A DNA stretch of 64,000 nt, taken from Polytrichum commune. Taxonomy: Eukaryota > Streptophyta > Polytrichopsida > Polytrichales > Polytrichaceae. The DNA lies in the NCBI GenBank assembly GCA_950295325.1, contig OX485807.1, forward strand, positions 15,589,001 through 15,653,000. Direction: 5' to 3'. Position 1 is the stretch's first letter. Every line of letters starts with the position of its first letter. A program made the position numbers and the translations under genes. The notes beneath the pieces were generated by a model that saw only the letters and a list, made by a program, of their open reading frames with translations, did not search any database and was not told where the DNA came from. Below, one piece after another: positions 47,975 through 62,200 of this stretch.

Positions 47975-48215
47975 GCCCTTATTCGGTTACTTTTCTAAAA
48001 GAAATTTGTATAAAAGAGATTGGATTGTGTGCTCAAAATATGGTAACCATTCTACATTCCATACTTGACATAATGGAGAGGTGGGGGGGGGGGGGGTAAA
48101 GATGTTCATATGAGCTTTGAAAAGTAAGAGAAAAGTGGCTATGGCCTTAATTTGGATTTGCTATCCATCTTGTCCTATCTAATTGTGTAATTCATGTCCT
48201 AGGAGACATTTGCTA
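47975..48215 (+). repeat. Dispersed repeat family R1, copy 3
   Basis: Aligns with 21100-21315 in the same orientation (GATTGGATTG, GCTCAAAATAT, TTCATATGAGCT, AGTGGCTATGGCC). It contains a G homopolymer at about 48081-48096. Confidence 0.6.
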
Positions 48216-48219
48216 GCAT

Positions 48220-51200
48220 AACATTATTCAGCTACATGATTGGGTTTCATTCTATATTTAGAATTTGACATCGACCTCCACTATCTTATCTTCATGGAAA
48301 GAAACCTATAATATAAGAAGAAAATGACAACAATATGAATAATGAATAGTGCCAGTTTGAATATTGTGAATAGTGTCGGTATATTCAATGATAATGATGT
48401 TATCAATAGTAATTTTAGGGAATAATAATAGGATGAATAGTGTTTCATGCAAATATTCACGGGATGAACAATAATTCATGTGCATAGTGCCAGGAGTATA
48501 ACTCCCTTGGGGAGTTCACTACGATAATATTAGAAAACAACGTGCGGGAAAATATAGGGTAATTTATATTCACAAAAGGAAAAACTTAGAATTTTCTTAG
48601 AAGTAATATAGGTGAGTATGTATGATAAAATTTGTATTATAAATAATATAGGCTTGATACAAATAACGCATATTTTTAAAATATTTGTAAAAATATACTG
48701 TAGGATTTAAGGATCCTAGGTTTTTTTGAAATAGGGTGTCCTTTGTGTTCAGAGGCAGGAAGATTTTGGATGAAAAACTAGGAGTTTTGGTTGGTATTGT
48801 GTCTGTGTGCTTCAAGCATGATGTTGTAGTATTAACTCTATATCCTTCTACATTATTGCATGGACCCTATTTTTGCTTGCTTTGTTGTTGGTGTTTTAAT
48901 TGTTTTTTTTTACACTCAGTACCATTGTGTTTAATTGTGCGTGTAACTTGATTGAGGAACATGGGCTGATTTTATTGTTTGAAACTATTTTTGAACACTC
49001 TTAATGTAAAACCTTGTTGTGCCTTGGATTTTGGTGACTTAGTACTTTGAATGCTCTTAAGCCCTTTGGAGCAAAATCAAATAATTATAATGAACATACC
49101 TAGCTTAAAATTAGAGCTTCATCAAATTTAAAAGTAATTATAGGGTCATTTAAAAAACAAAAAATTAGCAAATTATATAATAATATGGTACAAAAATTTA
49201 AGGACGGATAATTAAATACCCCTTGAATAAATACCCTTGTCACGCACGTGTATACATATATACATGTCTAGTGAACTCCCCGAGAGAACTCCACCCAAAT
49301 TTCCAAGTTCAACCTGAATGTATGGATAGTATATGGAGATTCCCACTTTGTTTGAGGACCCACAAAATATAATTAATGTATTCCAAGGTCATGGAACCGA
49401 CACACATGATAAAATAATGTTATGATCTAGAATATATATATATATATATATATAACCATTTAATTCCATCTACCTTTCTCTCCAAGTCCATGGCTCCTAT
49501 TAAAACTAGGCAATGCTAGGATTGTCTTGGGAATGCAAGGTTGCTTGAGTAGGGAGGGTTTATAGGATGCATAGAAAAATTGGTAATCATTGGGTGGAGT
49601 ATAGGGATGTAATTGACTTGACAAACCATCCATCAAACATGGAGATTGGTTTATGTTGGTAAAAAAAAAACAGAACCAACACTCAATAACGAAAATAATT
49701 TGGAGGACCTATATATTCAGTTAAGAAACCAACAAATTATGCACATCCAATTAACTAAATCAAGGGATGACTGAATTTCAATCCGATTTTTGTTGATGCT
49801 TCATCATAGACTTGCGAATACAAGACAAGTTCCGTTGTGTGGATCTAATTGGTAGAAGAGGAGAGCATAAAAAATGAATTGAATAACACCCACACACCTT
49901 CGATTCTCACCAAGAGTCATGGTGTTGTAGGCACCTTATAGTGAGAGGATGATGAACTTCTAGACGTTGTAACTCTTTCAAGCATTTATGTTTGGCTATG
50001 TTTTGAAAGGTTGGAAGGCGGAACATGATAATTTGGATGTCGTACATTTGTTGGCTCATGTTATAATTCCATATAGAACTTGTCTTTTAGGAATTAACTT
50101 GGTAGGTATTGTGATATGATGAGTGTCATAACTTTGAAAATATTGCATTAAGAAGATCATGAAATAATTTTTTGTTCATGCCTAGTAGGATAATATTGCA
50201 CTTTGGATTCAACTTCCAATCCATGCATTGTTAGCCTTTTGTTGGCTCTTAAATGTATAACGAGCTTGGATTCAAGTCCAGGCATGTTGAAGCCTCTAGG
50301 GGTGGACTCTCCACACTATGTATGAACTAACATGAGTGTTATAAGGGGTATTATTTGAGGCCATAGTGTACATAGTATGCATAAGGGAGAGGTAATATAT
50401 GTCTTTAGTGTGTGCATTTAAAAAGGCTATTAAGAATCTAGAAGTAAAGGTCGATTTACAAAAGGGGGCTTTAAGGTTAGAGAATTGTTTTGACAAGAGA
50501 TGTGCTAGTTTCATGTAGTTCACATTTTCATCCATTATTGTCATACAATAATAGTCCTCAATAACTACCCTATCCATTCTTGCTAGGGTTTGCAATTAGG
50601 TTCCAGGCTTTTACAAATCTAGGTTCTTGAAGCATTCATGGCTCCCTTGTGTTTTGCTCTCTAGATTGTGGCTAAGTTATTATGCTCTTGTTAATGGTAC
50701 CAAAGAACCTTCTTGATATGAGAATTGTAGAAGTGGTCGCATGTTGATATATGATGGGTATGTCACGGCGAGAGAATATCTATATTCATGAGTAACTTGT
50801 TATTTGGGTCAATGTATATCATTCTAAACCATGTTAATATTGGGGGGCAATTTTGCCTAGGTATGATGGTTCTTGCATGGTATATAGACCCGAATGGTAT
50901 TGAAAACAAATTTACAATCAAATACTTACTCATATCATATTGGTGGCAAAAAAATTGTGAAGTCCTTGTTGTATATGTTGGAATGGTATCAAAAATGACA
51001 ATACCAAACCAACATTGGTACAGACCTAAGTTGCCATCATAAAACATGTGAAATGTGGAGTTTGAATGAGCCCACTTACAACATAAACAATTCTAATTCC
51101 GTTGCTTTTCTTAATCCCAAAGCACGTGATCAAATGAGCTAGAATGAACAATTTTCGTTAACAAATGGTATTGAAAACAAAACTACCATCAAATACTCTT

Positions 51201-52050
51201 ATTTTTATTGGTGGCAAAAAAAAGAACTGAAGTCCTCACTATAGATATCGGAATGGTATTAAAATTGATGATACCAAGCCAACATTGGTATACACCCAAG
51301 CTGCCACTAGATTGCATTTGAACCTTGGAATTTGAATGAGCCTAGTTATAACTCAAATGGATACGATTTCACTGCATTTCTTAATCCCAAAGCATGTGAT
51401 CAAATGTTCTAGAACGAGCAATTTTTGTTAAAAGGTTCAAAAAATTTCTTTGTTGTAAAGCAAACAAAATAGCTAGATTATTGATATTGAGTATTTTCCA
51501 TCCTCTATTATTGTATGCAACTCATGATTTTAGCCGCTCATAACAAATCACAATCATTCATTTATTTCTAATTCATTGTTGATATATATTTTTTGGTTCT
51601 AAATTCGTGTTGTGACTATCAAGGACATTGTTGCTAATTCTAATGTTGATAGAGTCTCACAACATTTGCATACAAAGCCCACCCGAGCGTTCTTGCTTTG
51701 GGGCAACATCTTCGTGACCACAAGATACCTCAAGGGAATGTTTCTACCTTCAATTCCAATCGTCATTGAGGCCTCAATGTATTTTAGTCTTGCCATCACT
51801 ACAAAAGCTATGGTGTGAGCCTAATATTGGGCCCGCATGTCAGCTTAATCATAAAAAACATTAAGACCTTAGAATTTGTGTTTGCTTGAGTAGTCAAAAA
51901 GATAAAAGGAGTGATGTGTTAAAGTCTAGGTGGAATTGAGTTAAGTGGTGAGTTAGGAGTTATGTAGGGCAAGAGGCCGAGAAAAATTAATTATGGATCA
52001 AGTTAGTTAGGTGGGAGCCTAGGGATGGTCTCACATGGGGTTAAACATAA
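48220..52050. repeat. AT-rich intergenic DNA with a 270-bp tandem duplication
   Basis: No gene is supported. About 50893-51160 and 51165-51437 are tandem copies sharing ATGGTATTGAAAACAAA, ATTGGTGGCAAAAAAA, GCCAACATTGGTA and TTCTTAATCCCAAAGCA. An (AT)n microsatellite is at 49432-49454. About 50300-50400 is the second copy of family R2. Confidence 0.65.
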
Positions 52051-52054
52051 AATA

Positions 52055-54480
52055 AATATGGGAGGGCGAGAAAGAGCGAGCGATAAAGTCAACCCCGCCT
52101 TAAAGGTGAGAAAGAAAAAGAAAAAGAGGTGAGAACAACTAAGAGAGTGGGGAGGTGGAGTTTTGAAGAGGAAAGCCAAGGGAGGAGGCCAAATCCCATT
52201 TTTCTTTTCGGGCAGCCCGAAAGATGCCGGGCAACGCGAGAAAAAAAGGAGTGGCTTGGAGGGGTCCCGAGAGGCAAGGAGGAGAAGGCTCATTATGCAT
52301 GGATGAGGCAAGAGGAGAGGGAAAGGGGCGAAGCGCTGCCTCGGCTTTGAGTTCTGGTTGCGGAGGGTGCACACACATGTTGATGCAAATAAAATGTGGA
52401 TCCGGTAGTGGCAGTGGGGTGATGATTAGGAAAGGAGGTTGCAATGAAGGGGGAAAGCGGGGAAAGTTACAGCATGAGCGTAGAGCGGTGAGCGTCATGT
52501 TTTCGTGAATTTCTCCGCTCGCTTTTCAAAATTTTATTGAAACATAAGGATCCTATTACCACTGAATTTGGTCCGGAGAAAACTATAAATGTATATTTTT
52601 AGGGAAAAGAGTACCCCAAATCCGTGGAAGGGGGTCCTACTGCAAATTTTTGTTATTATATATATAGTGAAATTAGGGCTGACGTCATCATTTATATGAA
52701 AGGGTGATTTAAATGAGGACCGTTCAAGGTTGAAATGAAATTGTGTTTTAATTAATTAACAAATTTATTTCAGTGTTTAAGGCTAAGGGCGTAATTAGGG
52801 CTGGCATCCTCGAAACAATAATTTAAATGGCAAAGTTTATACAATCCAACAAGTGAATATTCTTGTGCTTGTTAATCGGTCATGTAGGTAGGTCCCCTCA
52901 ATCTAGAATCTCAGTGGAGAGGGTAGTGCCGACAATTTTAGTAAAGAATATTGTTTGAGAGTATTAAACATTGTGTGGTTTATTGAGGAACATTATGCCT
53001 TTCTTCCAAATCTATCAAACACGTGTCTTCTTGGTGTCCATTCTTGGATACACACTTAACCAAAGACCATTTAAACATAATTATTTTCAATCAAGATAAG
53101 TAACCAAATTAGGTTTACTTACCTCATTCTTCAACTAAGTCATTGTCAAATTCTAGACGTTGATTTCCAAATAAGTTTTCCTTATTCTGATTTATGGATA
53201 ACTTATAAAGTAATATTGCTCTATCTTCTTATAGGTGGAATCTAGAGATGACCAGTCATGATCTTAAATTTTAAAAATGCCTAGCCAATGTTAAAATTCA
53301 ACTACGAGGCTTATGGTATTTACTACGCTATTTTGCCTAATTAGTGGGGGTTATTGTTTGCAGTTACGCATTGCTATAATATTTTACAGAGAGTATAATT
53401 TTTTACCCAAATGACACAAGTATTTAGTACGCACACTGAAGAATATGATGTAATCTAGTTAGTTAAAATATAATAATGTCGGTAAAAAGTTCTAGCAATA
53501 CGTAACCCCAAATGGTAACCCACACTAATAGGACAATTTGGTGGACCACCATCTTCCTTGGGCCGGGGAATAAAGAAAGAAAAGAAAAATAAATTCGGCA
53601 CTTTAAGTTGATGTGAACGAGGGCGGTTCACTAAGGGTTGGTTCAAAAGGGGTCCCAAGTCTTAGTTCACTTAAGGTCAATATGTGCAAACTTAGTTGTT
53701 GAAAGGATAAAAATTGGGATTTATTACTTCACGTGGGGTCCTAAGTCCTATGTCCCAACTTTGATGTGGATGCTTACATCACTACATGTTATTGGAGGTT
53801 AGGTTTGGAGGTTGCGTCGAGAGTTGGGTCGAGCAACCCATAAATCTAGGTCAATTTGCTAAGCCAATCATTTATACCGTTGATCTAAATCGGCTAAGCC
53901 CTCTCGAGTGTTGGTTTATACACCCTCTAAGGTAGAGACACCTATTCATGACAATTCAAGGGAATTGGTAACCTAGGAGTGCAAAGAGCATGGAGTGAAA
54001 ATATCAATGTGTTAGCAAATCCGAAAGGAAGGATTGGGCGTTGGAATATAAATTATTGGAGGCTTGAGCAATTTAACATAAATATTTGAAGCAAGGGTGT
54101 TGTAGACACCTATTCTAAGCCATAGACTTATTCAAAACAAACAAAGGAGCAATTGTGAAGCAACAAATATGATGGCGAGAAAAATTCATGTATGTATTAA
54201 AAATTGGGAGTTCCATCTAGTGACATCTCCCAAATGTCACTAGATATGACAAAGTTTTGTTAGATAGAATCAATTCAGTGTTCAAGTTAGAAGCGTGCAC
54301 ATGCATTTCAGTGCAAATGGCATAACTCAAACTTTCAAACTTCAACTTCTTTGAACTTCTTTGACAAGTCTACAATAGCTATGACACAAAGAAACTTGTA
54401 GATGTTTTATTTTAAAAAGAAATGGCCATTTCAAATGGCTACATTATGCACGTAACAAACCAGAAACAAACATATGGATA
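52055..54480. other. Purine-rich tract, then featureless AT-rich DNA
   Basis: About 52060-52500 is strongly purine-rich on the plus strand (GGGAGGAGG, AAGAAAAAGAAAAAG), which opens long frames on both strands. None of them has protein-like composition. About 53020-53075 carries a piece of family R1. Nothing else can be supported up to 54480. Confidence 0.4.
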
Positions 54481-54487
54481 GTCTTGA

Positions 54488-55968
54488 TCAAGGTGAACCA
54501 ACATCGAAACTCTCGTCACATTGATCAGCCTCAACATCCATGAATCTAAGCACTGTAGGGTTGAAAAATTGACGTGGAAAATCTGAAAGGATTGGAGATG
54601 GGGCGCGTATGAATTCTTGTGCTATACGTTCGGCATATGAAGGTAAGGCGAATGAAGTAGGAGGACTCATGTAGACATCACCGTGGCGGATCAAACGTCT
54701 TGCGAGACCTGCGTCACTAAATAATAAAACAAAGTCAGCATGACAAATTATATGAATACATTAAATATTTGAGAGACTTAAGACATGCAGTTAAGACGCA
54801 CCGCAATATTTGCGACCCTTCTTCTTCTTTGGCGCAATGTCTTCGTCGGAATCAGAGTCTGTGGTTGAATCCGCGCGCTCTTTTGGTTGCGGGATCGCAT
54901 CCATGTAAGGCTTGAGAAGCGCCTCAAAGATTTCTGAATCCGGCTCCAATGCGATGAGGTGTCGGTTCGAACGTTGGCAAGCAATGACAGAAGCACCTGC
55001 AGTTTGGAAAACGGAATTTAGAAAGTGGAATTCAGTTTCAGTTGTTGTAAACAATGAAGGGAGATATTGAAAACCTGTACTAGGGCTCCAGTCGCAGACG
55101 ATATCATGCTCGTCTGTAAGACACTCGATGAAGCACTGAACAAAGGATGGGTCCTTCTCACGCGAGCCACGCCAAGGAAGTCCAGTAGGGCGTAGAAGCT
55201 GGGACTCGGTTGTCGTGAAGTTCGTCAAGTCATCGCGCTCTTCGGGAAGGATCTCCATTTGTACGAACTGCGGTCGCAATCGGCGAGTACGGAACTTGGA
55301 ACTAAGGCGTGCAAAGACCTTAATGTTAAAGTTATGGGTCTGTAAGAAAACCTCAAGGATTAGAATATATTGAAACTGATTGTCGGATTGAGAAATTCAA
55401 ATTATGAACATAAAAGATAATACCTCTTTCTGGTGTGGAAGGGAGGAGGCCATGGGAATGGGATTATAGCCCCACCAATCCCGGACAATCGTAAAATCAT
55501 AGATTTTGATTTTACTATCTAACTTCTTCTCGATTCGACGGTCCTTGGGATGGAAGAGGAGAATAACTCCGTCATCGGTCAAGTGACAATCTGCAAAGGC
55601 GAAGAGTTGGTCAAAGTAGTCTGTCTCTCGCTTGTTCCACGACGGTACGGACATGGGAGAGATGACAGGCACGACCAAGTCTTCTGGAGCGTCAACAATC
55701 ACGAGATCAATTCCAGGATGCCTAGGCCGCATTTGCATCGATTTACAAGGATAAGTACGGCCGACCCCGATCTGTATGAATAAGAAAAAATGGAAAGCAT
55801 GAGTTACCGATAAAAAAAAACCTCGCTAGTCCAAGACAATTTTGAAATTGATAGAGTTAGTGAGAGTTGAGAGTTGAGAGTTGCGAGTTGCGAGTTGCGA
55901 GTTGAGTTGAGAGTTGAGAGTTGAGAGTTAAGAATTAAGAGTTGAGAGTTGAGTTGAGAGTTGAGAGG

Positions 55969-56014
<46 letters not shown>

Positions 56015-56029
56015 TTGAGAGTTGAGAGG

Positions 56030-56068
<39 letters not shown>

Positions 56069-56084
56069 TTGAGAGTTGAGAGTT

Positions 56085-56119
<35 letters not shown>

Positions 56120-56191
56120 ATTGAGAGTTGAGAGTTGAATTGAGAGTTGAGGGTTGAGAGTTGAGTTGAGAGTTGAGAGGTGAGAGTTGAA

Positions 56192-56225
<34 letters not shown>

Positions 56226-59200
56226 ATTGAGAGTTGAGAGTTGAGAGTTGAGTTGAGAGTTGAGAGGTGAGAGTTAAGAGTTGAGAGTTGAGTTGGGATT
56301 GTGTGACCTTGATAATGTGGTCTACAATACGGACAAGTTGCCGATCCATGAATTTCTGGTGTTCAGACTGGTTAAGCAAGGCACAGAAGTTTCTATGCTC
56401 AAGAAACATCGGCAGGGTCGTCTTAAATGGCGAAGACGAAATGACACCTACACCTTTCGGGGGTGGTACACCACGGCCAGAGAGTGTGACACGAAGATTT
56501 TGGCTAGATTGAACATCCAAGTTGGAACGTGGGGGTGATGGCGGATTAGAAACCGTGCGTTGCGAAGTCTGAGTCGAAGCCAAAGGAGCTCCTGCAGGAA
56601 TTTGAACACCTGCAGGTGAGGCTGCCACAACGGAACCGTCGCGAGAATGAACCTTCCCTCGACGTTGAACTTTTGGCTTCGGAACATGTTCAGGCTGAGT
56701 TGCCTCGTCGTCGTCGTCGTCGTTCAAGTCAGTGACCATAGGAGCCGCTCCTCCTGCAGATGGTTCCGGGACAGGGACGAGGTGTTTCTCCTCCTCAGGA
56801 ACGAAGTTCTGTGGGCACTCGAGGAACCAACCACCTGTGAGCAACACCTCATAGGGAAATCGATTGCGTTGGTCTTCGGTCCAAAGTCCATCAATAGGCG
56901 TTTGGGTAGACGGTTTGAGCTCGACATGAGCCGGAACTTCCCAAGCCGCAAGAGCACGTTTGGCGATGAGCTCTTGCTTCATGTACCTGCATATATGCGT
57001 TACATTTAGGAAGGGTGATAGAGACAAAGAGAACACTGAATCAAACAAGAAGCCAAATCATACAAACCTGTAAAACAAGCGGCCCGCCAAAATTCCACCT
57101 TCAATCTTAAGGAGCTCTAAACCTTTGAGAAACCTTGGGCTTGCATTTTCCGAGAGGTAGAAGGGGAAGGCCTTCTTCCACAATAGCGATCTCCATTTCT
57201 CCACGTATTCCGCCGGCTTGAGAACAACGGAGCTCCACTCAATGTTGATCTTAAGTTTAGCGACATAGTTGTCCATGTGGTCTTTAAGGAAAGTAGACAA
57301 CTGACATACATTATGAAACGATGGGTGTTAGAAGTAACGACAATTTCAACGGATTAAAAATGAAGAGCCTAGAGGAAGTAAGTATCGTCATACCTGAGCC
57401 CAAAGAGAAGCCCTTGGCAACCAGACGTCGAGGAATTTGTCCTTCATTGGACGATCTAGTGGAAATCGGTAGGCTGCCCGTTCCTCGTCCGTTCCGTTCC
57501 ACAATTGCAACCATTTCCCTTTGAAGTCAGGATGGACCTTGGTGGTTGCAATTTTATGAAGTCGCTCAACGGTCAAGTCCAATGATTTCCCGCTAGTATA
57601 GTGTTTATTGAGCTGCGTGGAAAATGGAGAGTTGAGGGTTGAGAGTTGAGTTGAGAGTTGAGTTGAAAGTTGAAAGTTGAGTTGAGAGTTGAGAATTGAG
57701 AATTGAGAATTGAGAATTGAATTGAGAGTTGAGAATTGAGAATTGAGAATTGAGAATTGAATTGAGAGTTCAGAGTTCAGAGTTCAGAATTGAGAATTGA
57801 GAATTGAGAATTGAGAATTGAGAATTGAGAATTGAGAATTGAGAATTGAATTGAGAGTTCAGAGTTCAGAGTTCAGAGTTCAGAATTGAGAGTTGAGAGT
57901 TGAGAATTGAGAATTGAGAGTTGAGAGTTGAGAATTGAGAATTGAGAGTTGAGAATTGAGAATTGAGAGTTGAGAACTGAGAATTGAGAGTTGAGAATTG
58001 AGAATTGAGAATTGAGAATTGAGAATTGAGAACTGAGAGTTGAGTTGATAGTTGATAGTTGAGAGGTGAGAGTTGAATTGAGAGTTGAGAGTTGAGAATT
58101 GAGAATTGAATTGAGAGTTGAGAATACCTCTTGTTCAAATAACTCTCCATTGGCTGGGTTGGCGATTGCAACCATCTTGTCGAACCTTTGGCTGCGCCAA
58201 TGCTTGACACACTTCGTGATGGCCTTGTCCATCGCACTCCAGACTCCAGGCCCAGTCCTCTCATTCTCGGGCACAGTCTCATAATAGTTCGAGCAAACAG
58301 CGTCGGATGCAACAACGCATTGTCTCTGTATGACAATAATTAAGATGTAAGAAACGCATGATGCACTTCATAATATGAAAACGATAAGCACATAACTTTA
58401 GAAAACTTACCGCGTGGAGGAATTTAACAAAAATGTCCATTGTGAGTGGATACCATGACGGTAGACGGGGTTTATAAGCCTCGCAAATAGCCATGTCCTC
58501 TTTGCTAATAAGACCTTTGAAATCAGAAAGTTTGAAGGAGCCGAAGGTTCGAATTCTTTGCAACTTGGCAATAGTACTGTCTTGAACATGATCATGTTCC
58601 GTCGACCTGTGAATGAAGATATGAGTATTAAAAAAAAGCTTCCATGGGTAAATGGAATATGAAATTAATGGAAATGGATTTGCAAGTATACTACCAGTTT
58701 ATGTCGTTCATGGCGTTGAGAAGCATTGAGCATTGCCCACGTGCGTCGAGAACAATACAGTCAACCGAAATGTACCAGTCATGATTATTGGAATGGTACT
58801 TGTGGCTGTAATCCATCCAAGCCGTCACGCGGTGATTACCTTCGTAGACATAAAAGTATTTGTTCCGAAACTGATGGAGATCAGGATCAGACGACAAGTA
58901 CTCTTCGAACTCATTATTAGCAGACTTCCATAGTGGGTTAGACCAGATGGCGTCATCCTCTCGAACCACTAGGTCCTTGTCCGTGATGTCGAAAGGAGAC
59001 ACATACAAAACTCGATCTCCTTCTCGATACCCTTTGACGAACTCGTTCGCCAACATCTCGACGTCGAAATCGACAATTGGACGCACCTTCGGGTAGGTCT
59101 TGAGACAGCAAAAAGAAATAAGGAATCGAGACTTCTTAATGGGTTTGGTGCGAAGATTGGAGATGACAGTATTGTAGTCACTCTTCTGCAGCAATCTCAT

Positions 59201-62200
59201 CTCATTTGTGCTCCACATGGGGTCCTTGTCCTGCAGATGAGGGGGCATGTGAACAATGCCAAGTTCAACACCACCAGGAGGACGTAAGGGATTTGACGAG
59301 CGTTTGTCGCTTGAATCGGGCGCTTCTTGGGTGGCCTCTTGTGTGGTATCGGCAGCATGTTGATCGGAGGATGGGACATCCTCCTCCAAGTCGGCAACAT
59401 CTAGGATTGAAGAATGTTGAGGGGGAATGCCACAATCCTCCTCCAAGGAATCTATCGAGGGAGGTGGGACTTGCTCGGGTACGGGAACATCGGATAATGT
59501 CATCTGGAAGGTAGGTAAATGAAACACAATACACTTAGGAAAAAAATATGAAGTACTATAAACGACGACTAGCTAAGTTATAGCAAGTAAACCTATGACT
59601 AAACGACGACTAGCTAAGACAATGTTGAAACCACTAAGCATCTCGGACAAGTAACTGTTGTACTCGGCTCCATGTACTCTCTGTGAAGAAACCTACAAAA
59701 AAAATGAATATGGATTAGAATAAATAGGCCATCATCACATGACAAAAAATACTCATATAACCTATAGCAGAAAGGACCCCTGGGGTCACCCAATTTCCTA
59801 AAGCAAACGGCAAAAAATCAAACTATATACCCTATCCTGCCTCTGAACCACAAGCTCATCATCGGCGCACAAATTCATCAAGGCAGAAAGGACCCCTGCG
59901 CCAACGCAGGGGTCACCCAATTTTCTAAAGCAAACTGCCGAAAATCAAATTATATACCCTATCTTGCCTCAGAGCCAGAAGCTCATCATCGGCGCACAAA
60001 TTCATCAAGGCAGAAAGGACCCCTGCGCCAACGCAGGGGTCACCCAATTTTCTAAAGCAAACTACCGAAAATCAAATTATATACCCTATCTTGCCTCAGA
60101 GCCAGAAGCTCATCATCGGCGCACAAATTCATCAAGGCAGAAATGACCCCTGCGCCAACGCAGGGGTCACCCATTTTCCTAAAGCAAACTGCCGAAAATC
60201 AAACTATATACCCTATCCTGCCTCTGAACCACAAGCTCATCATCGGCACACAAATTCATCAAGGCAAAAAGGACCCCTGCGCCAACGCAGGGGTCACCCA
60301 TTTTTCTAAAGCAAACTGCCGAAAATCAAATTATATACCCTATCTTGCCTCAGAGCCAGAAGCTCATCATCGGCGCACAAATTCATCAAGGCAGAAATGA
60401 CCCCTGCGCCAACGCAGGGGTCACCCATTTTCCTAAAGCAAACTGCCGAAAATCAAACTATATACCCTATCTTGCCTCTGAACCACAAGCTCATCATCGG
60501 CGCACAAATTCATCAAGGCAGAAAAGACCCCTGCGTCAACGCAGGGGTCACCCAATTTCCTAAAGCAAACTGCCAAAAATCAAATTATATACCCTATCCT
60601 GCCTCAGAGCCAGAAGCTCATCATCGGCGCACATATTCATCAAGGCAGAAAGGACCCCTGCGCCAACGCAGGGGTCACCCATTTTCCTAAAGCAAACTGC
60701 CGAAAAACAAACTATATACCCTAACCTGCCTCTGAACCACGAGCTTATCATCGGCGCACAAATTCATCAAGGCAGAAAAGACCCCTGCGCCAACGCAGGG
60801 GTCACCCAATTTCCTAAAGCAAACTGCCGAAAATCAAATTATATACCCTATCCTGCCTCAGAGCCAGAAGCTCATCATCGGCCCACAAATTCATAAAGGC
60901 AACAATGACCCCTGCGCCAACGCAGGGGTCACCCATTTTCCTAAAGCAAACTGCCAAAAATCAAACTATATACCCTATCCTGCCTCAGAGCCAGAAGCTC
61001 ATCATCGGCGCACAAATTCATCAAGGCAGAAAGGACCCCTGCGCCAACGCAGGGGTCACCCAATTTCCTAAAGCAAACTGCCGAAAATCAAATTATATAC
61101 CCTATCCTGCCTCAGAGCCAGAAGCTCATCATCGGCGCACAAATTCATCAAGGCAGAAAGGACCCCTGCGCCAACGCAGGGGTCACCCATTTTCCTAAAG
61201 CAAACTGCCGAAAATCAAACTATATACCCTATTCTGCCTCAGAGCCAGAAGCTCATCATCGGCGCACAAATTCATCAAGGCAGAGGGTATAGCAGAAAAA
61301 TGTACCGCAAAAACAAACCCTACTAGCCTCTGAGCCGCGAATGGTCTTCATCGGCACTTGACAACCACCAGGCAGATGGGTCTCACAAATTCAATCACAA
61401 CTTGGTTCAGAAGCATCGTGACAATCCGCCATCTCATTGCAACTATCAACAGATAATATTTTAGGGTTTTAAAATCACACTTACCTCACAATGCTCCCTT
61501 CACAATGGACCCATTGAAATAACTCGATGAAGATGAAGGACTTACGTTCTCCAAATCTTCGTCGACGTTTTCGGGGGTGCCCTCCAACCTTGTAACTGCA
61601 CATCCTCCTTCAGCTGCCATTTCCTAGTAACATATATTGCAAATTCAATTCAATCAAAGGCGGTCATTTGCAATAAGATCTGTTATGGAGACCTTCCCAA
61701 ACAATCCATCGCTACCCGACCTGCTCGGAGGGTCCCGCTCTGTCGGATCAGTCTACCAGGTGGGTTGGAGGTGTCTGCCCGAACTGCCGAGTGTTCCCAG
61801 TTATCCAGCCATTTTGACTCCCACGTTCATTAATTTTTTCGTTTATAATTGAATATCTGACTGCCAATATTGAGGGTCATGTAGATTGATTTTTTATTAA
61901 TGTGTCGTTTCATCGTCAAGTGCCACTTACTTATACTAAGACGTTATCAACACGTACATACAACAGGCAACAATCAGGTGACAAACAAATTTTAGAAACT
62001 AATTCCTAGATATTAAGTTCCTAGAACAAATTCCTAGAACAAACGTCTATGACATAAGTTTGTATGATATTATAGGCATCATAAGCCATAATTTATCTTT
62101 GTAACATCTACCCTTTGCCTCTGTTAGGTTCACCCCACGGGATCGCACGATAAGCAAGTAAGACTATGACTGAAGTTTACTACTCATTTTCAAGGTTTTA

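Noticed and set aside
52003-52508. Several overlapping 60-120 aa frames on both strands
   Set aside because: Purine-rich DNA lacks stops by composition. The peptides are low-complexity and no splice partners were found.
55804-56280. C-terminal LNSQLST peptide repeats continuing the exon 8 frame
   Set aside because: A heptamer array reads open in every frame. Exon 8 has a donor in phase 0 at 56307 and the next exon continues the protein, so the repeat is intronic.
57866-58127. Two overlapping frames rich in LNSQFS/ILNSQ
   Set aside because: Same artefact in intron 5. Only the first 66 codons (58325-58128) are exon.
59766-61290. CRISPR-like appearance of regularly spaced palindromic repeats
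   Set aside because: The whole 127-bp unit is repeated with no unique spacers, and it lies in an intron of a eukaryotic gene. It is a satellite array.
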